This document shows positions 49,372 through 61,983 of a stretch of DNA of 64,000 bases, piece after piece (position 1 is the stretch's first letter; each line of letters starts with the position of its first letter). Source of the DNA: Glycine soja (Eukaryota > Streptophyta > Magnoliopsida > Fabales > Fabaceae); assembly GCF_004193775.1 (NCBI RefSeq), contig NC_041010.1, positions 40,599,562 to 40,663,561 of the forward strand, read 5' to 3'. Position numbers and translations under genes: made by a program. The notes beneath the pieces were generated by a model. That model saw nothing but the letters and a program-made list of their open reading frames with translations, was not told where the DNA came from and ran no database searches.

Positions 49372-51190
49372 GGAAGAACATGCATTGGTATATATGTATA
49401 AAAATATTTAAAAGTATATACACAAATAATTGTGAATCTATTAAAATATATAAAAATGTAAATACATATATTTTATGGAATGTTCAAATACAATTTATTA
49501 CCTTAGCTAAATATCTCATAATTAAATAAATAATTTTTTGTAACATTTTAATCACTTGGTAATTTATTACGTAGTGTAATTATTAATTATTTCATTAAAT
49601 TTAATAAATTGGTTACCGTATTATATAAAAATCTAAATTCAAATAAGATTTAATGATTTAATTGATTGGCTTAACCAAAATATATACTCATTATAATGTC
49701 CTTAGTTTTATAATTGTATTTTTAATGAATTAATAAGTAAAATAAAAATTTCAACAAAATTAAGACAAGGAAAAGAATCGATAAGTAATATTGTTATATG
49801 ACATCTCTGTGATATTATTTGAATGGTGAATGGATAACTAGTTTAATCAATTAGTCATTAGAGTCTGCTTATTTTTTCTATTTCACTAAATTGAGTTTTT
49901 TTATTTTTTAATTTACTATTAGAATCTTTCTATCTTTCAAAATTTATTATCTATCCCCAGACGAAAAATCAAATGTTGACTGTTAATTTATTTTACATAT
50001 CTCACATTACTCAATTTGGGTTCATGTTACTAATTTTGGAAATTAGAGATTTTTGATAACTTAAAGGTTATGGATTTTAGGTGAGTAAAGTTTACGTTTT
50101 AAAGTTGGGGTAATTATTTATGAAATAATTGTTAATTACTTAATGAAGGTAGACTGGATATAACGTAAATAATTAATTATTGTAGTTATCAATAATGATA
50201 TTTTTTAAACACGTAAATATCTCTTAAACGATCAATTATATGTGAATGTGTGACAATTAACCTTCTAAGCCAACCATTAATGTTTAATTTTTTCTCTGGA
50301 AAATCATATAGTAAATTTTGAAAAATAAAGGATCTCCATTAATAAATTAAAAAATAGGAACACCAATTTAATGAAATAAAAAAAGGAAAACACTTTTTGC
50401 AATTAAGCAAAAAATAAAAAGGTAAGTTGGTGTTTGATCGAAGTCAGAATGCATAAACCAACTAAAAGAGAATTGTCATTCCTGCTCTGTTCAACATTCT
50501 TAGTCAAACTGCACAGAACTTGATCATCAATGTCCATCAGCCTACTAATAATTATTATAAAAAAAAAATTCCTTCGTTAAAAAAGAAATTCCTTCGTTTC
50601 AAATTATCTATCACATTGAAAGTTTTAATTTGTTTTAATATATTGAGAATTGATACAGGTAAATCAATTTGTAAAACATTATATTTTGTTTCTATTTTTC
50701 TCTTTGGTCTTATCATTTATTTCATTTCAAATTTATCTTTCTTTTTTCTATTTCCCTCTCTTAGTTGTATATTTTAGTTGTATATTTTATTATACAAGTA
50801 TAATTTCTCTAAAATATTTATCACTTTAATTTTTTAAAATGAATATTAATAATTTTTCCCAATAACATTCCATATTTATTGGTGTAACAGATCTTAACTA
50901 ATTCATAACTATACTCTTACTCTTTCAATAAAGTTATTTTAGTTAAAGAAAGCTATTCTATCGTAGTAATTGATACAGCTAATGATTTTCTTTCATCTTA
51001 ACAAATATACTAATTTGAAATGAAGGGAATAACAATTGTAACAGCTTACCCTATTTAATGCCAGGAAAGTAATAACTTACCTATTCAATAAGTAAGCTTC
51101 CTTCCAAAAAAACCTATTCAATAAGTAGATTATTTTGAGCAACTTCTAAATTTTTAATGCCTAGACAATCTATATTACAATATTAAAGCA
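47777..51190. other. Transporter upstream region and AT-rich intergenic DNA
   Basis: A TATTTAAA word near 47889 is a possible TATA box for the transporter. From 48370 to 51190 the DNA is extremely AT-rich with several TA-dinucleotide tracts. No gene was recognised. Confidence 0.45.
49330..49369. repeat. (AT)n microsatellite
   Basis: A pure AT tract of about 20 units. Further TA tracts lie at about 48692-48710, 48834-48875 and 48909-48929, and near the left edge of the window at about 75-102. Confidence 0.85.
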
Positions 51191-51622
51191 GCAAATTCAA
51201 AACACAGTCAACAGAAAGTATAAATAGAAAACCAACAGGTCTTCTCTTTTTATTCTCAACACAAATGAGGAGTAGAAATAAGCAGGCAGCACAATGAAAA
51301 GGCTGCTATTCATTGTATCCTCCTATCTAAATTCAAGCTTTCCTGTCAATTGAAGTAACACAACTTTAATCTGAAAGAAGTATTGCAAGCAACTAAAATA
51401 TCTAAATTTACATTTAATCACTGCAAATCCATTACAAAAACCAAAGATGAACAAAAAGATAAATTCCATGTTGTTAAAGAGAAACATCACGATTCCTACC
51501 TCGGCTATCAACATCTATCACAGTAGCACATGGGCATCCCATTGTAATATATGAGTTTATGACTGCACAGCTTTATTTTGTTTGATGCAAGCTGGTGCCT
51601 TGAAACCTTGGCATTTCCACAT

Positions 51623-52690
51623 TTATGTAGCCTCAATAGGCATCACTCTGTCAGTGGATGACTCCACTGTAAACGAAGGCATACTATTAACAGGATTATT
51701 GCCTGTGTTCGTTCTAGTCAAGGGAGAACTTCTGGCTCTTATTTCTTCCTTTGGCTGCGCTCTATCTTTCGAGGTGCAAATGCTTAAGGGCAACTTTTTT
51801 AGCTTCACCCTTCCTCTTTTCTTACCTATAGGAGATAAATCTTCACAGTTTTTGCCTTTTGACTGACTCAACTCTGCTTCCCCGTTATCTATCTCTAATT
51901 GGCTAGGTCTATGATATTTAACCACCTTCTTATCTTTCTTACTTGAGCATACCTCTTGGATGGATCCTTCTGAATCAATCTTGCCTGCTATTGCATGTTC
52001 GTTGTTCAAAGATAAGCAATCTTGTCTGAGTGCCACACCAGATTCAGATCCCTCGGTCATTTCAAAACTTGAAGAGCTTCTAGGCTTCTTATGTTTACTA
52101 CGTTTTGGGTCTGAGTTTGGAGAACTCTTAGAGATTCTTGGAGAACTGTTCATGGCTCGATGTAACTTACGAGCCAATTCTTCATCTGTCCTACAATTTT
52201 CAATTTGTTGGTTGTTTTTGTACAACAGCTGAACTGGGAGATGCTTCTTTGACTTGTTCTTTTTCAGATTTCTTTCCTTTCCAGCCACCTCCTCAGAGAA
52301 AGATGCAACCAAATCTAAAGCCCTTTTGGCTGCAGCTACTGCCTTCGCTGCTCTTGCAGCCTTTTCTTCAGCTGCTGCTCTTGCAGCCTCTGCAGCTTTA
52401 GTTGCAGAGATTGCGGCCACTTTTGAGGCTTCCACAACCTCCTCAGGTGTAATAAGGTTAGGGTTATTAGAATGGCAACTCAACAAATGCTTCAGTCGGG
52501 CTTCAAATTCACTTGAAAACAATGAGGATGAGGGGGAAGCAGCATTGGTAACACAAGAAGCAGCAACTGGAGACGGAGAGGCAGTAGCATCACTATCTGA
52601 ACTCTGTTTCTTCAATCCCGCTAGAAGACGCTTCCGAGGTGGTAAAAGAACATCAGCATCCAACAGATTAACATCGCACACATTCTCCAT
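51623..52690 (-). CDS. Protein of unknown function with an alanine-rich helix and basic tail
   Basis: A 355-aa single-exon coding region that I could not assign to a named family. Features in order: a short conserved-looking N terminus with LLPPRKRLLAGLKKQ (15-29), a Ser/Ala-rich linker, EFEARLKHLLSCH (61-73), and a long Ala-rich predicted helix from TPEEVVEASKVAAISATKAA (81-100) to about 130. Next come a Lys-rich stretch (NKSKKHLPVQLLY, 145-157), RTDEELARKLHRAMNSSPRI (167-186), and a low-complexity charged C-terminal half with several KKxK clusters such as GKKRGRVKLKKLPL. The basic clusters suggest a nuclear protein. A leader exon probably lies near 53470-53600, with a donor reading CAG|GTACAC and a 5'-UTR intron of several hundred bases. 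Frame quality and codon use look like a real gene. Confidence 0.8.
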   Translation of the reverse strand: MENVCDVNLLDADVLLPPRKRLLAGLKKQSSDSDATASPSPVAASCVTNAASPSSSLFSSEFEARLKHLLSCHSNNPNLITPEEVVEASKVAAISATKAAEAARAAAEEKAARAAKAVAAAKRALDLVASFSEEVAGKERNLKKNKSKKHLPVQLLYKNNQQIENCRTDEELARKLHRAMNSSPRISKSSPNSDPKRSKHKKPRSSSSFEMTEGSESGVALRQDCLSLNNEHAIAGKIDSEGSIQEVCSSKKDKKVVKYHRPSQLEIDNGEAELSQSKGKNCEDLSPIGKKRGRVKLKKLPLSICTSKDRAQPKEEIRARSSPLTRTNTGNNPVNSMPSFTVESSTDRVMPIEAT

Positions 52691-53640
52691 GCTCCCCCAA
52701 TAAATTCAAATTTAGGACTCCAAAATACAATGAATAAATCTACACGCGAATTATATAGCTACTCCACTGACAATCACACCATTGCAACATCGATCAATTC
52801 CTTCCCAATTCCACATCCCTCGTGATACCAAGATTTTAACAATCCTACAAGATCCTTAACAAAACCTACACAAAACTCGGAACAATTCAAAGACTATCCA
52901 AGCTGGTACCACTTTTTATTGCTAACAACCCTCCACGAGAAGAAGAAATTTGACTCATACCCAACATCGAATCCTTCCATTCCAACACTTTGATTCCTAG
53001 ATAGAAAGAAAGAAAACAACAAATCAAACTCAAAACTAAATGCACTAAATACAATTCAATTCATCAGAACTAGTTTATCTATGAAAAATCGAAAACACAG
53101 CAGCAGCAAATCTCAATTCTCAAACATGACCAAATCCAACTATCCCTAGCAACCAAGAAACTCACCAAGGAAGCATAATTCAGCAACATAATCATAAGAT
53201 CGAGGACCTGAATTCAATCTACCCAAGCAGCACAATACAGGATTTTTTTTGTTTTTTTTTTTCAACACCCCAATTGCCAAACGATTTGAATCAATCCGCA
53301 AAGCAATGAATCAAGAACACAAAACAATCCAACACAAGTTAAATCTGGATTCAGCAGAATCATGCAAAAATCAATGGAATGTTCACACCCCATGAGTCGA
53401 AATTCAAGAACACAAAAAAAAAGATCAAAAGAGAGTTGGGATCATTGAGAATGAAGGAGGTCCATGTGTACCTGATCCTGTTGTGGCAGAGAGAGAAAGA
53501 GGGGCAAAAGAAGATCCAGGATTAGGGTTTTCAGAGAGAGAAAGGAAGAAGAGGTTGTAATGGTGAAGAAGAAAAATCCAAGGCATGTAGAAAACCCAAG
53601 ATCTTCCGATTTATAATAATAATAATAATAACATTTCTTT
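52691..53640 (-). promoter_or_regulatory. Leader intron, leader exon and promoter of the 355-aa gene
   Basis: On the minus strand a GA/CT-rich transcribed-looking stretch (about 53600-53471) ends at a CAG|GTACAC donor. The matching acceptor upstream of the ATG is ambiguous: one option is GATTGTCAG ending at about 52767, or another AG nearer the ATG. A TTATAAAT word lies near 53607-53614, a possible TATA element next to a trinucleotide repeat. Confidence 0.45.
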
Positions 53641-53661
53641 TATTATTATTATTATTATTAT
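53612..53661. repeat. Inverted AAT/ATT microsatellite pair
   Basis: A run of AAT units is followed, after a short ACATTTCTTT spacer, by a run of ATT units, so the two arms can pair as a hairpin. It sits at the probable transcription start of the 355-aa gene. Confidence 0.85.
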
Positions 53662-55835
53662 TTGAGAAAAGATGTGGATGCCGTAGAAAATTTCAGTTGG
53701 TTATGGTTGGAGAATGGTAAAGAAGCAGATCCCACAAAAACAACAATTAATTAGTTCTCTGCTTTTGAAGTAACCTCGTATAGCATTTCTTTTCATTTTT
53801 CGTTGTCAAACTGTGTCAATGACAACGTTGCAGTTGCTTTTCATAAGTTGCGGGATGGTGTCGAGAGGAAAAAATGTAATAATGTAATAAATGAAGATGA
53901 AGATTACGTACACAACTTCATCTAAAATTTAGCGTTCTAATGTTATATATCAAATTTAACGTTTCTTAGTAGATTTGGACAAGAGAGAAAGTAGATTTGG
54001 ACAAAAGAAATTTTTTGTACAAATATTAAATAAATTTATTTGTCATGCGTTATTGGTATGAATTAAATTATTTTTAATAGTATATTTACATTTTTTTAAT
54101 AAATTTAGTTTACATTGTAATTATTGATATGACTAGATTTACTAAATAAGTTATCAAGGAAAAAAAATTATGCTGAATTAACTTATCAAGGAATGAATAA
54201 TACTAATTAATAATAATGTAAAATGCTTTTACAAATTTAAAATTAACCTAATTTTATATAAATATTTTTAAACTTCGGCTTTATTTCGAAATTATATTAA
54301 ATTAACTCTTAAAGGTTAAAAGGTTCTATAAAATAAAATAAAAACTTATATGAAAGGTCAATTTCAATTCTTTTCTATGAAAAAAATTGTATAAAAAGAC
54401 TTAAATTTATTTTTGTCCTTTATGATTGTGTAATTTTTGTTCCTAACAAAATTTGGAGTATATTTTTAAAAGTTAGTAATTTTGGTTTACCGTTGATTTG
54501 TGATAATAAAAAGAATTATCAGAAATTGATAACATGACATGTAAGTGATAGCATGACAGTAACATTTGACATGGCAGATGACCTCATAATCTCAAAGTTA
54601 TGCCAATGTGGCTCTAGCTGTATATTGATGTCACAATAAAGATTAAAATTTGTATTATCATGTTAGCATATGTGTTAAACTAGCACATTACTTATTATGT
54701 CAATGTATCAATGCTAGGACATGACTTAATGCTACGTCAATAATTTCTATTAATAAATTATAGCAAAACAAATAATATATTAAAATTGTTAAATTTCAAA
54801 AATAAAGAGGATCAAATATGCAATACAAAAAAATTCAAAAACATGAGACTTAGAGAACAAAATTGAATTTAATGAAATTGTTATTCTCATCCACAAATTG
54901 TTATTTTCACCACCCATGTGATGATATTTTTGTTAAATTCCAAAAATACTCTACAAATATTTTTGGTAAGGAAATATGACTGTGTTCTACACATGTACAA
55001 TAAAAATATATTTCTATTACATCGATTCACATAAAATAATGCAATTTTGTTTTTAAATAGCACCTAACAATTAATACATAACAATGGCCAAAATGTGTGA
55101 GAATTAATATGCCTCCTGATCAATATTAGAGGACTAAAATCAATACACATAACATAAAAATAGAAAGCAATAGCAGTATTTAATATAAGAGTAATTAATT
55201 ATAATGAATCATTGATAATGTCAATTACATATTGAGATATTCTAGTTGAATGAAATGGTAGAGTTAAATTATTGTATGTGGTACAGACATAGTCTTTACC
55301 ATGGACGAGCTTCTTTAGTGCAGTATCTACTCCATTTTGGTGCAATAAGAGATAAGGGACAATTATCCTTTTAAAAAATCTAATTAATGATAGAAAAAGA
55401 TAGAGTTGAGTTAGTGAACAAATTTACATGCTTACATTACTAAATGGTCTCTTAAGTAGATTATGAATACCTACACAAAGTGGAAATTGTTAACAAATCC
55501 AACAACATTAATGCGTTGATGTGCAATAAATGATGGTACACTCCTAAGCAAAAAGAAAGTTCAATAAATAAGTGGACCAATTCAACATTACACCAACTAG
55601 CAATCACATAATCTATATCAGAAATGGACATCCACATCTCACGGGTTGCTATTAGGCCACTATCGACATATAAAGAGTTGATTAATTCAAACAGACTTTC
55701 TTTTGTGCCAAAGAGCTCAGCATAAAGAATGTGTCATGTCTAAAGTTTACAAATCAACTCTTGACAAACAAGCCCAAGATTCCTCACTCATACCTAGCAA
55801 AGCTACAATTGTCATGTAATTATGTAGAAACAAAT
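53662..55835. other. AT-rich intergenic DNA, possible MITE remnant
   Basis: No gene was recognised. At about 54395-54880 the two ends share weak inverted similarity (TTAAATTTATTTTTGTCC-like against its complement), which could be an old MITE. Confidence 0.35.
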
Positions 55836-56800
55836 AACACAAGAGGGGGGAGGGTTAAATTGTGTTTTTAGAAATTTAAAAACTTTTCTAAAACAAATAG
55901 TACATTTATTGTCTGATGTAAAAATACCTAAAATGCTTAGAGATCAGACTACGTCAAACGATGATAAAAAATAGTTTTCTTTGTAAAACAAAACAGGATA
56001 TAAAATTTAACAACATATTCAAACCCTTTGTCAGTTAAAGCAAAAAAGAGAAGCACACAGAGAATTATATTGGTTCGTCTCAAATCCAAGACTACGTCCA
56101 GTTCTTGGCAATCACCAAGATTTCAGTAACTTATCAAAGTTACAAATATTACTCATTGACACTTTTGGCTCTTACACTTGCAAGTTTTATCCCAAGCTTG
56201 ACTTAAACTTAGTATTCTTTGTTCTATCAAGCTACTACTAGCTTTAAACAATTCAACAAGATTTGTTGGAAGATTGCACATTGACTAAAATATATAATCG
56301 TCTTGCAAATGGATATATCACTCAATACTTTTAGTATTTTCTCTCAAGGTATACAAGGCGTTTTGAGAGCTTTGTATCTTTACAAGAATTTACAGAAAGA
56401 ATAATTCATGTAGATTGTTCGTGTCTTTTATCTTCAAAGTTTTTTCTATATATAATTTTTTTCTCCAAGTATCCATTATCTCACAACAGTTGGATTTCTC
56501 ACTCTAATCTTCATCTGAAGTCTTGAGTCTATTGGAGCATTTAATGCTTGTATCAAATGCACGTCCCTTCTTCATGCAAAGTTCATGTTGATAGGCTAGT
56601 GTGTCTTGTAATTCAACAGGGAAGTCACTTCTTTCATCATAATAGGTTTGTAACAACATAGTGCACCTTTTGATAAGGATGATCGTCTTTCAAACTGTGA
56701 ACTTCATTTATTCTTCATAGGACTTTGACAAATTCTAGGAGAATGTTTTCTGCATGAAAGAATCTCAAAAATAGTATTAAATGAAAGTCTTAAATGGACT
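55836..56800. mobile_element. Probable LTR-retrotransposon remnant
   Basis: The block begins ACACAAGAGGGGGGAGGG followed by TTAAATTGTGTTTTTAGAAA, a G-run junction common at legume retroelement LTR borders from memory. It also has TTGGTTCGTCTCAAATCCAA and GACTACGTCCAGTTCTTGG phrases typical of plant LTR debris, and a TATATATAATTTT word near 56450. No boundaries, target duplication or protein frame could be fixed. Confidence 0.35.
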
Positions 56801-57559
56801 ACTTAAATAATATATCAGATTGTCTTATGAGTGCATCATCTAAAACTTTAGACGCACAGATACATACTATGATCTAATAACATATCATACATAACTTTTA
56901 TCGTTTCTATTTATTTGTATCTAATCAAAATAATTAGGAGTCTTAATTTGTCTTTAAGATATAAATATCTTTTGACTTAACAAACTACAATTTTCATCTG
57001 CTTTCAAAATAATACAAAGAATGAATTACTGCAACTCATTAGGAAATTCATCTACATAAGGCATTATTTATTCTGTTTATTGTCACGAGCTACTTAGCAA
57101 AGCACATTATGAGTTCTTAGGCTATCTACCATCATATGCATTGCATTGACTTGCTCCCACATTGAAGGTGCACATTTAGAGATTTCACATACTTTGGTGC
57201 TCCCTTTGTTTTCACATTTTCTAAAGGAAAACAATGAAGTGGTATCTAGAAACACAAATTCACAAACTTTAATCTTCATTGTGATTTTATCACACATATC
57301 AAGTTGTGAAAATATTTTTAACAATGCATCAACCTCATGTGTCAAAGTTAAGCCCCCCCAAGAATCACATGTGTCATCTTCAGTGATTCGATAACATCTT
57401 CCAAAGCACATGAATAGACCTCAAGGATATTGAACCAAATATGTTGGTATATTTAGCAAGTTCACATGCACATAATAGACCATAAGTAGTTTTAAGTGTG
57501 CAGCCACAAGAAGAATTGCTAATGCCAATGCTACTAACCCATTTAAACTCATTGATTTC

Positions 57560-57860
57560 GTTTTGTCATCCAACAGTATGGAATCATAATTCCATTGCTA
57601 AAAGATTGCAGTGGCTTTGTTATTAGTTATAACAGTTGTTGTTGGCTATATTAGTTGTTGCTTGGCTAAGTGCTCATGTATGGAGTGAGTTTTAGTTTTA
57701 GCTGTTGTTGACTTTGTCGGGGTTATCCTTTTGGGAGGCTTTGTATCAAGGGATTGTGTTCTTATTTATTTTTTTGTATTCCTTATTGGTTTGGTTCACA
57801 TCTCATGGGCTAAATCAGTTTTAATAAATATTTTTTCTTTCAAAAAAATGCAAAAAAAAC
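57560..57860 (+). mobile_element. Probable 5'-truncated LINE 3' end
   Basis: A GTTGTTG-rich segment leads into TTGGTTTGGTTCACATCTCA and then GGGCTAAATCAGTTTTAATA, followed by an AAATATTTTTTCTTTC stretch and A-runs. That ending resembles 3' UTRs of plant L1-type LINEs as I remember them. No ORF remains and no target duplication was found. Confidence 0.4.
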
Positions 57861-60800
57861 ATCAAATCTTGAACACATAATGCACCAAATATAAAACCTA
57901 AAGCTAGGGAGAGGAAAAGGAGATCATAGGTGTCAAGGAAAAACAACAAAGGAGAAAGGGGTGGGGTGGCAACCAATGAGAGGATAGTCTGAGGGAGGAA
58001 GGGAAAGGAAATGGAGTGTAGAAATGGGAGGAGGATAAGTTGGTCAATTTGAACCAACAGGGAGTGATGATAGCAATTTTTGGGCTCATGCTATTTACAA
58101 CTATTTTTTCTAAGTACACCACCATACTCCCTTTTCTACCAAGTGCCCAATTATTATTGCAAAGCCCATAAACACTAGTTCATTTTATTTTTCCTTCGGG
58201 GCATGTCTTTAGGCGTTAATTGTCCAAGAGTTTTCTCTGGGCTTGTCTCTCCCTAATATCAAGTAAAGTGCAGACAAATGGTATTTGAATCCCATATTCT
58301 CACTATTGGATCCTGCACCTCCTATTGTGAATTTGCATTCTGAAATATGGTCATTACATCGAAGAAGAGACCCTTCAGGCCTAGTACTTCTTGAGTTTGG
58401 TGCATGAACAATAATAATGGGTGACTCTTTTTTGTGAGTTTAGGTCTAATTCAACCCTAAAAATTAGCTTAAGAGATAAGGGTTGTCCCTCATTTATATA
58501 TTTTAATTTTATTTTATTTTTAACCAATGTAGGACCTGAGTTTTTCCTAACATTAATTAAAATTTATTAGGTCTATTACTCAATTTTCCCTCTCATTTGA
58601 AGGCTTCTATAGTTAAATTATATAGCATTTTTTTTCTGCAATGACAATAATGAACATCAAACTAAAATTTTCATATATATCTACTCTGATATCTCACTAG
58701 GTCGATTCTAATGAATCTATTAAATTGTGCAGTATTGTGTAATAGTATATATAATACTATATCATGTCACCTTTTATTTGATGCTATACATAAGTTAATA
58801 AAATTAAACTCAAATAGCTAGTAATGGGATAAAAATAATAAACAAATCACAACTTAAATACTAATAAGCTAATTATTTATTTATATCCAGAAAAGTTAAA
58901 TACGATGATATATATTTTGAGAAACTAAACAAAATTTTGTTTTTATTTTCATGGACACGTGATGATGATTGATTAATAGGTCCTGTTTCACGACTGGACA
59001 GCAACAAGCATCGATCACAAAACAGGCCTTTGAATAATGTACCGTATTCATGCTTGCTGCTTGCATGTGCTTGAGTACCTTATTACGTTCACTGTCTCCG
59101 AGAAAATCGATGGCCAAACGCCAAACTAGTGAACATCAATTTGTTCAGTTCAATCATATGGAGAAATAGAGACCCTCTAGATTCTTTTCGTGGACGAAGT
59201 GAAGTCTAAGAGTTCACGTTTTGTATATAAGAAAATTCTTAAATTAGAATAATTAACTTTATAAATAGGATTGTTTACTGTGTTAAGGATACTTGTATTT
59301 TCTATTAGAGAGGCGATATTGATAAACAAACTTCTCAGCGGAGCTGATTTAGCTCTTGATAGTCATGAATTATTGTAAGAAGTAAAGCAATACAAGTCAG
59401 TCTCATATATTAACAATTATGCGTGATTCTATGACTAAATCACAACAACGCTGTCAAACTTACACTTAAATTTTTCTAGTAAACGTCTGATGGGACCAAA
59501 GGCCACTTTGAGAGTCCCCATTCCTATATCATTATCTGATTTTTTAATTGAATTATACATGGACACATGACTCATTTTTACTCTTATCAATATAAGCACT
59601 TAAAAAATACTTATTCTCTCGGACCCAATACCTTAATTTTGGGTTCTTAGTTGGCTCTCACCATTAATATTTCTATTTTCTTAACAAAAAATGAACATGG
59701 ACCCACCATTTTCAAATTGAGAACCGGTGCTAATTTGAGAAACTCCAAAGAAAACCAATACGGATGGCTTAATCCCTTATACTACTTTGGAATAATACAT
59801 TTCTCCTCAAATACCGTGCACAAATTGGCGATGCAGATGGTCTTATATATAACCAAAGCAAATTGAGTTTGACAGAAGAAATTAATTTCCAATATAATTT
59901 TTACTCTTATACCCATGAATATTGGTTGTTTGGTAAAGAGAAAAAGTGAGAGAATATTGATTGTTTAGTAAGATGGAAGTATGATGATATATTTTTAAAA
60001 AAAAAGTGGACCATAGGAAAAAAAATTCACAGAAAGAGGTAATGATATATAAACGGTTTGAAAATGTACAACATAATTGATTTTTATGTTGCAAAGCATA
60101 ACAAATAAATTATTTATGTTGAAAAACATAATAAATTATATTACAATATAGTTAATTATATTTTTTTTCTCTTTACTTCTCATCTTTTATTTCTTCTTTA
60201 TTTCTCTTAAAAAATAAAGTTAATTTTCACTCTTTTTTTTCTCACCTACCTTTTCTTTCTTCTTCTTCGTCTATTTCTGTTCTTTCCATCGAACATAGTC
60301 ACACACCTTTAAGTTAAGGACAACCTTAAGTCTAATTCATACATACTAATCTAAGTATTGAATTAGTCTAAGTCACAAGATGTGTATTAACCGAAATCAA
60401 TACCAAAAACATAAGTTTTAATATATGTTAGTTGACTTTAAAAAAAGTTTATGAATAAACATTAGACTTGATCGAATGGCATGTGCTTTCTATATTTTTT
60501 CTTATCAGTAAATATTAATTTATTAATTTTATTAAAAATATCAGTAAAAAAAATTAATTATGACCTCTTGATTTACATTTGAACTCTCATTTCGAATCAT
60601 CGATCCAACTTTATATCTGCCAAGTGCTATCTACATATATTACCACTCATCTCCACGTTGTCTCAACCAAATTCAGATCACCGACGTCAGTTTATTCAGA
60701 AGTTTACTTTCGCGATCATCCACTAGAACACGGTCTAGTAAACAGTTTCGGACACATCAATCGGAACCTTAGGAGTTAGGACATAATAAAGTTTGCATTG

Positions 60801-61495
60801 AACTTGCACAATGCACATGTAAGACTTTGTGTTGGATTTAAACACATATTAAGTACTGCATGTTTTGAAAACCGATAATTATTGTCTAGTACCATTTTTC
60901 CTTTCTTGGTCTAGCACTTGCCATATTTCCCTACTTGACATTCGTATCACATGCTTAAGGAACATAAATGCAGGAACTCACTAGTCATCCGTCAATTTAG
61001 GTGTTTTAGGTCCACTATATATTCTAGTTCAACCTACTGAATTTGACATATAGAAGGACCATGAAATTCAGACACGATAGTACATTTGAAAGTATTTATT
61101 TTTAAAGTATGAACAATTGAAATAAGTATTTCCAAAAGGGACAAGTTTGTGGAAAGTTTTTTTGTTGAATTTTACAATAATAATATTTTGCTTGATTTTA
61201 TAGCCAAATACAGGAGCCATTAGAAATTTAATTCTATGGTACATGCATTACCATATTAATTCAAATATCTATTACCATATTATAAGTCTATGGATCTATT
61301 ATATGTTATAATAATAAGTTCAAATATAATTTTGGTCTCATTTTTTTTAATTTGTAATTTTAGTTCCCTATAAAGAAATAGAAACATTTAGTCTTTCAAT
61401 TTAAAAAAAAAAAAATTAGAGATTTAGTCCTATTATCTAAATTAGTGTGTTGACCATTAAGTTAGTAACATTGACCTTAAAGCCAACAAAGGCCC
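57861..61495. other. Intergenic DNA without recognised genes
   Basis: Small open frames exist (for example near 57900-58120 and 58896-59117), but none resembles a known protein and none has convincing splice or start context. The sequence is AT-rich throughout. Confidence 0.45.
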
Positions 61496-61820
61496 TGACC
61501 AAGGTCTACAAAAATACACTAATCGAGATCAACTAAGAATAGTCATGATCGAAGTCAACCAAAAATTGCTCCTGTTGACATCAACAGAAAATAACTTTGA
61601 CTGGAGTCCGTCAAAAATTGTCTCATCCGGTGTTGGCCTAATATTGCCCCAGTCAAGGTCAATCGAAAACATCCTAGCCAAGATCGACAAGAAATTCCCA
61701 AGTTGAGATCGGTTGAAAACAACCTTGTCCAAGGTTGACTAAAAATTGTCCTTGTCGACATCAGATTAAACTACCCTAACTGAGGTTAGCTAAAAACAAC
61801 CTTGGTCAAAGTAAAAAAAA
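61496..61820. repeat. Degenerate 26-bp minisatellite
   Basis: About twelve 25-27-bp units can be laid end to end, with a consensus near GGTCGACTAAAAATTGTCCTTGTCAA. Divergence between units is high. Open frames on the minus strand across it (for example 61529-61732) simply reflect the repeat and are not genes. Confidence 0.75.
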
Positions 61821-61983
61821 AAAAAACCCAACTCTAACAAGGTCAATGAAAAACTGATTTACAGTCTAAAATTAAATTGATTTTGAACTATAAAGTAGTT
61901 TTAAAACCAATTTTAAACTAGTTTCAAAAAATCCAAATCAATTTTATCCAATTTAATGGATATGAATTTTAAATCCAATATGT

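Noticed and set aside
57094..57411. 105-aa minus-strand frame
   Set aside because: It has no family resemblance, no clear splice or promoter context, and lies in transposon-like debris.
61529..61761. Two overlapping minus-strand frames of 67-68 aa
   Set aside because: Their translated repeats come from the 26-bp minisatellite; no gene signals.
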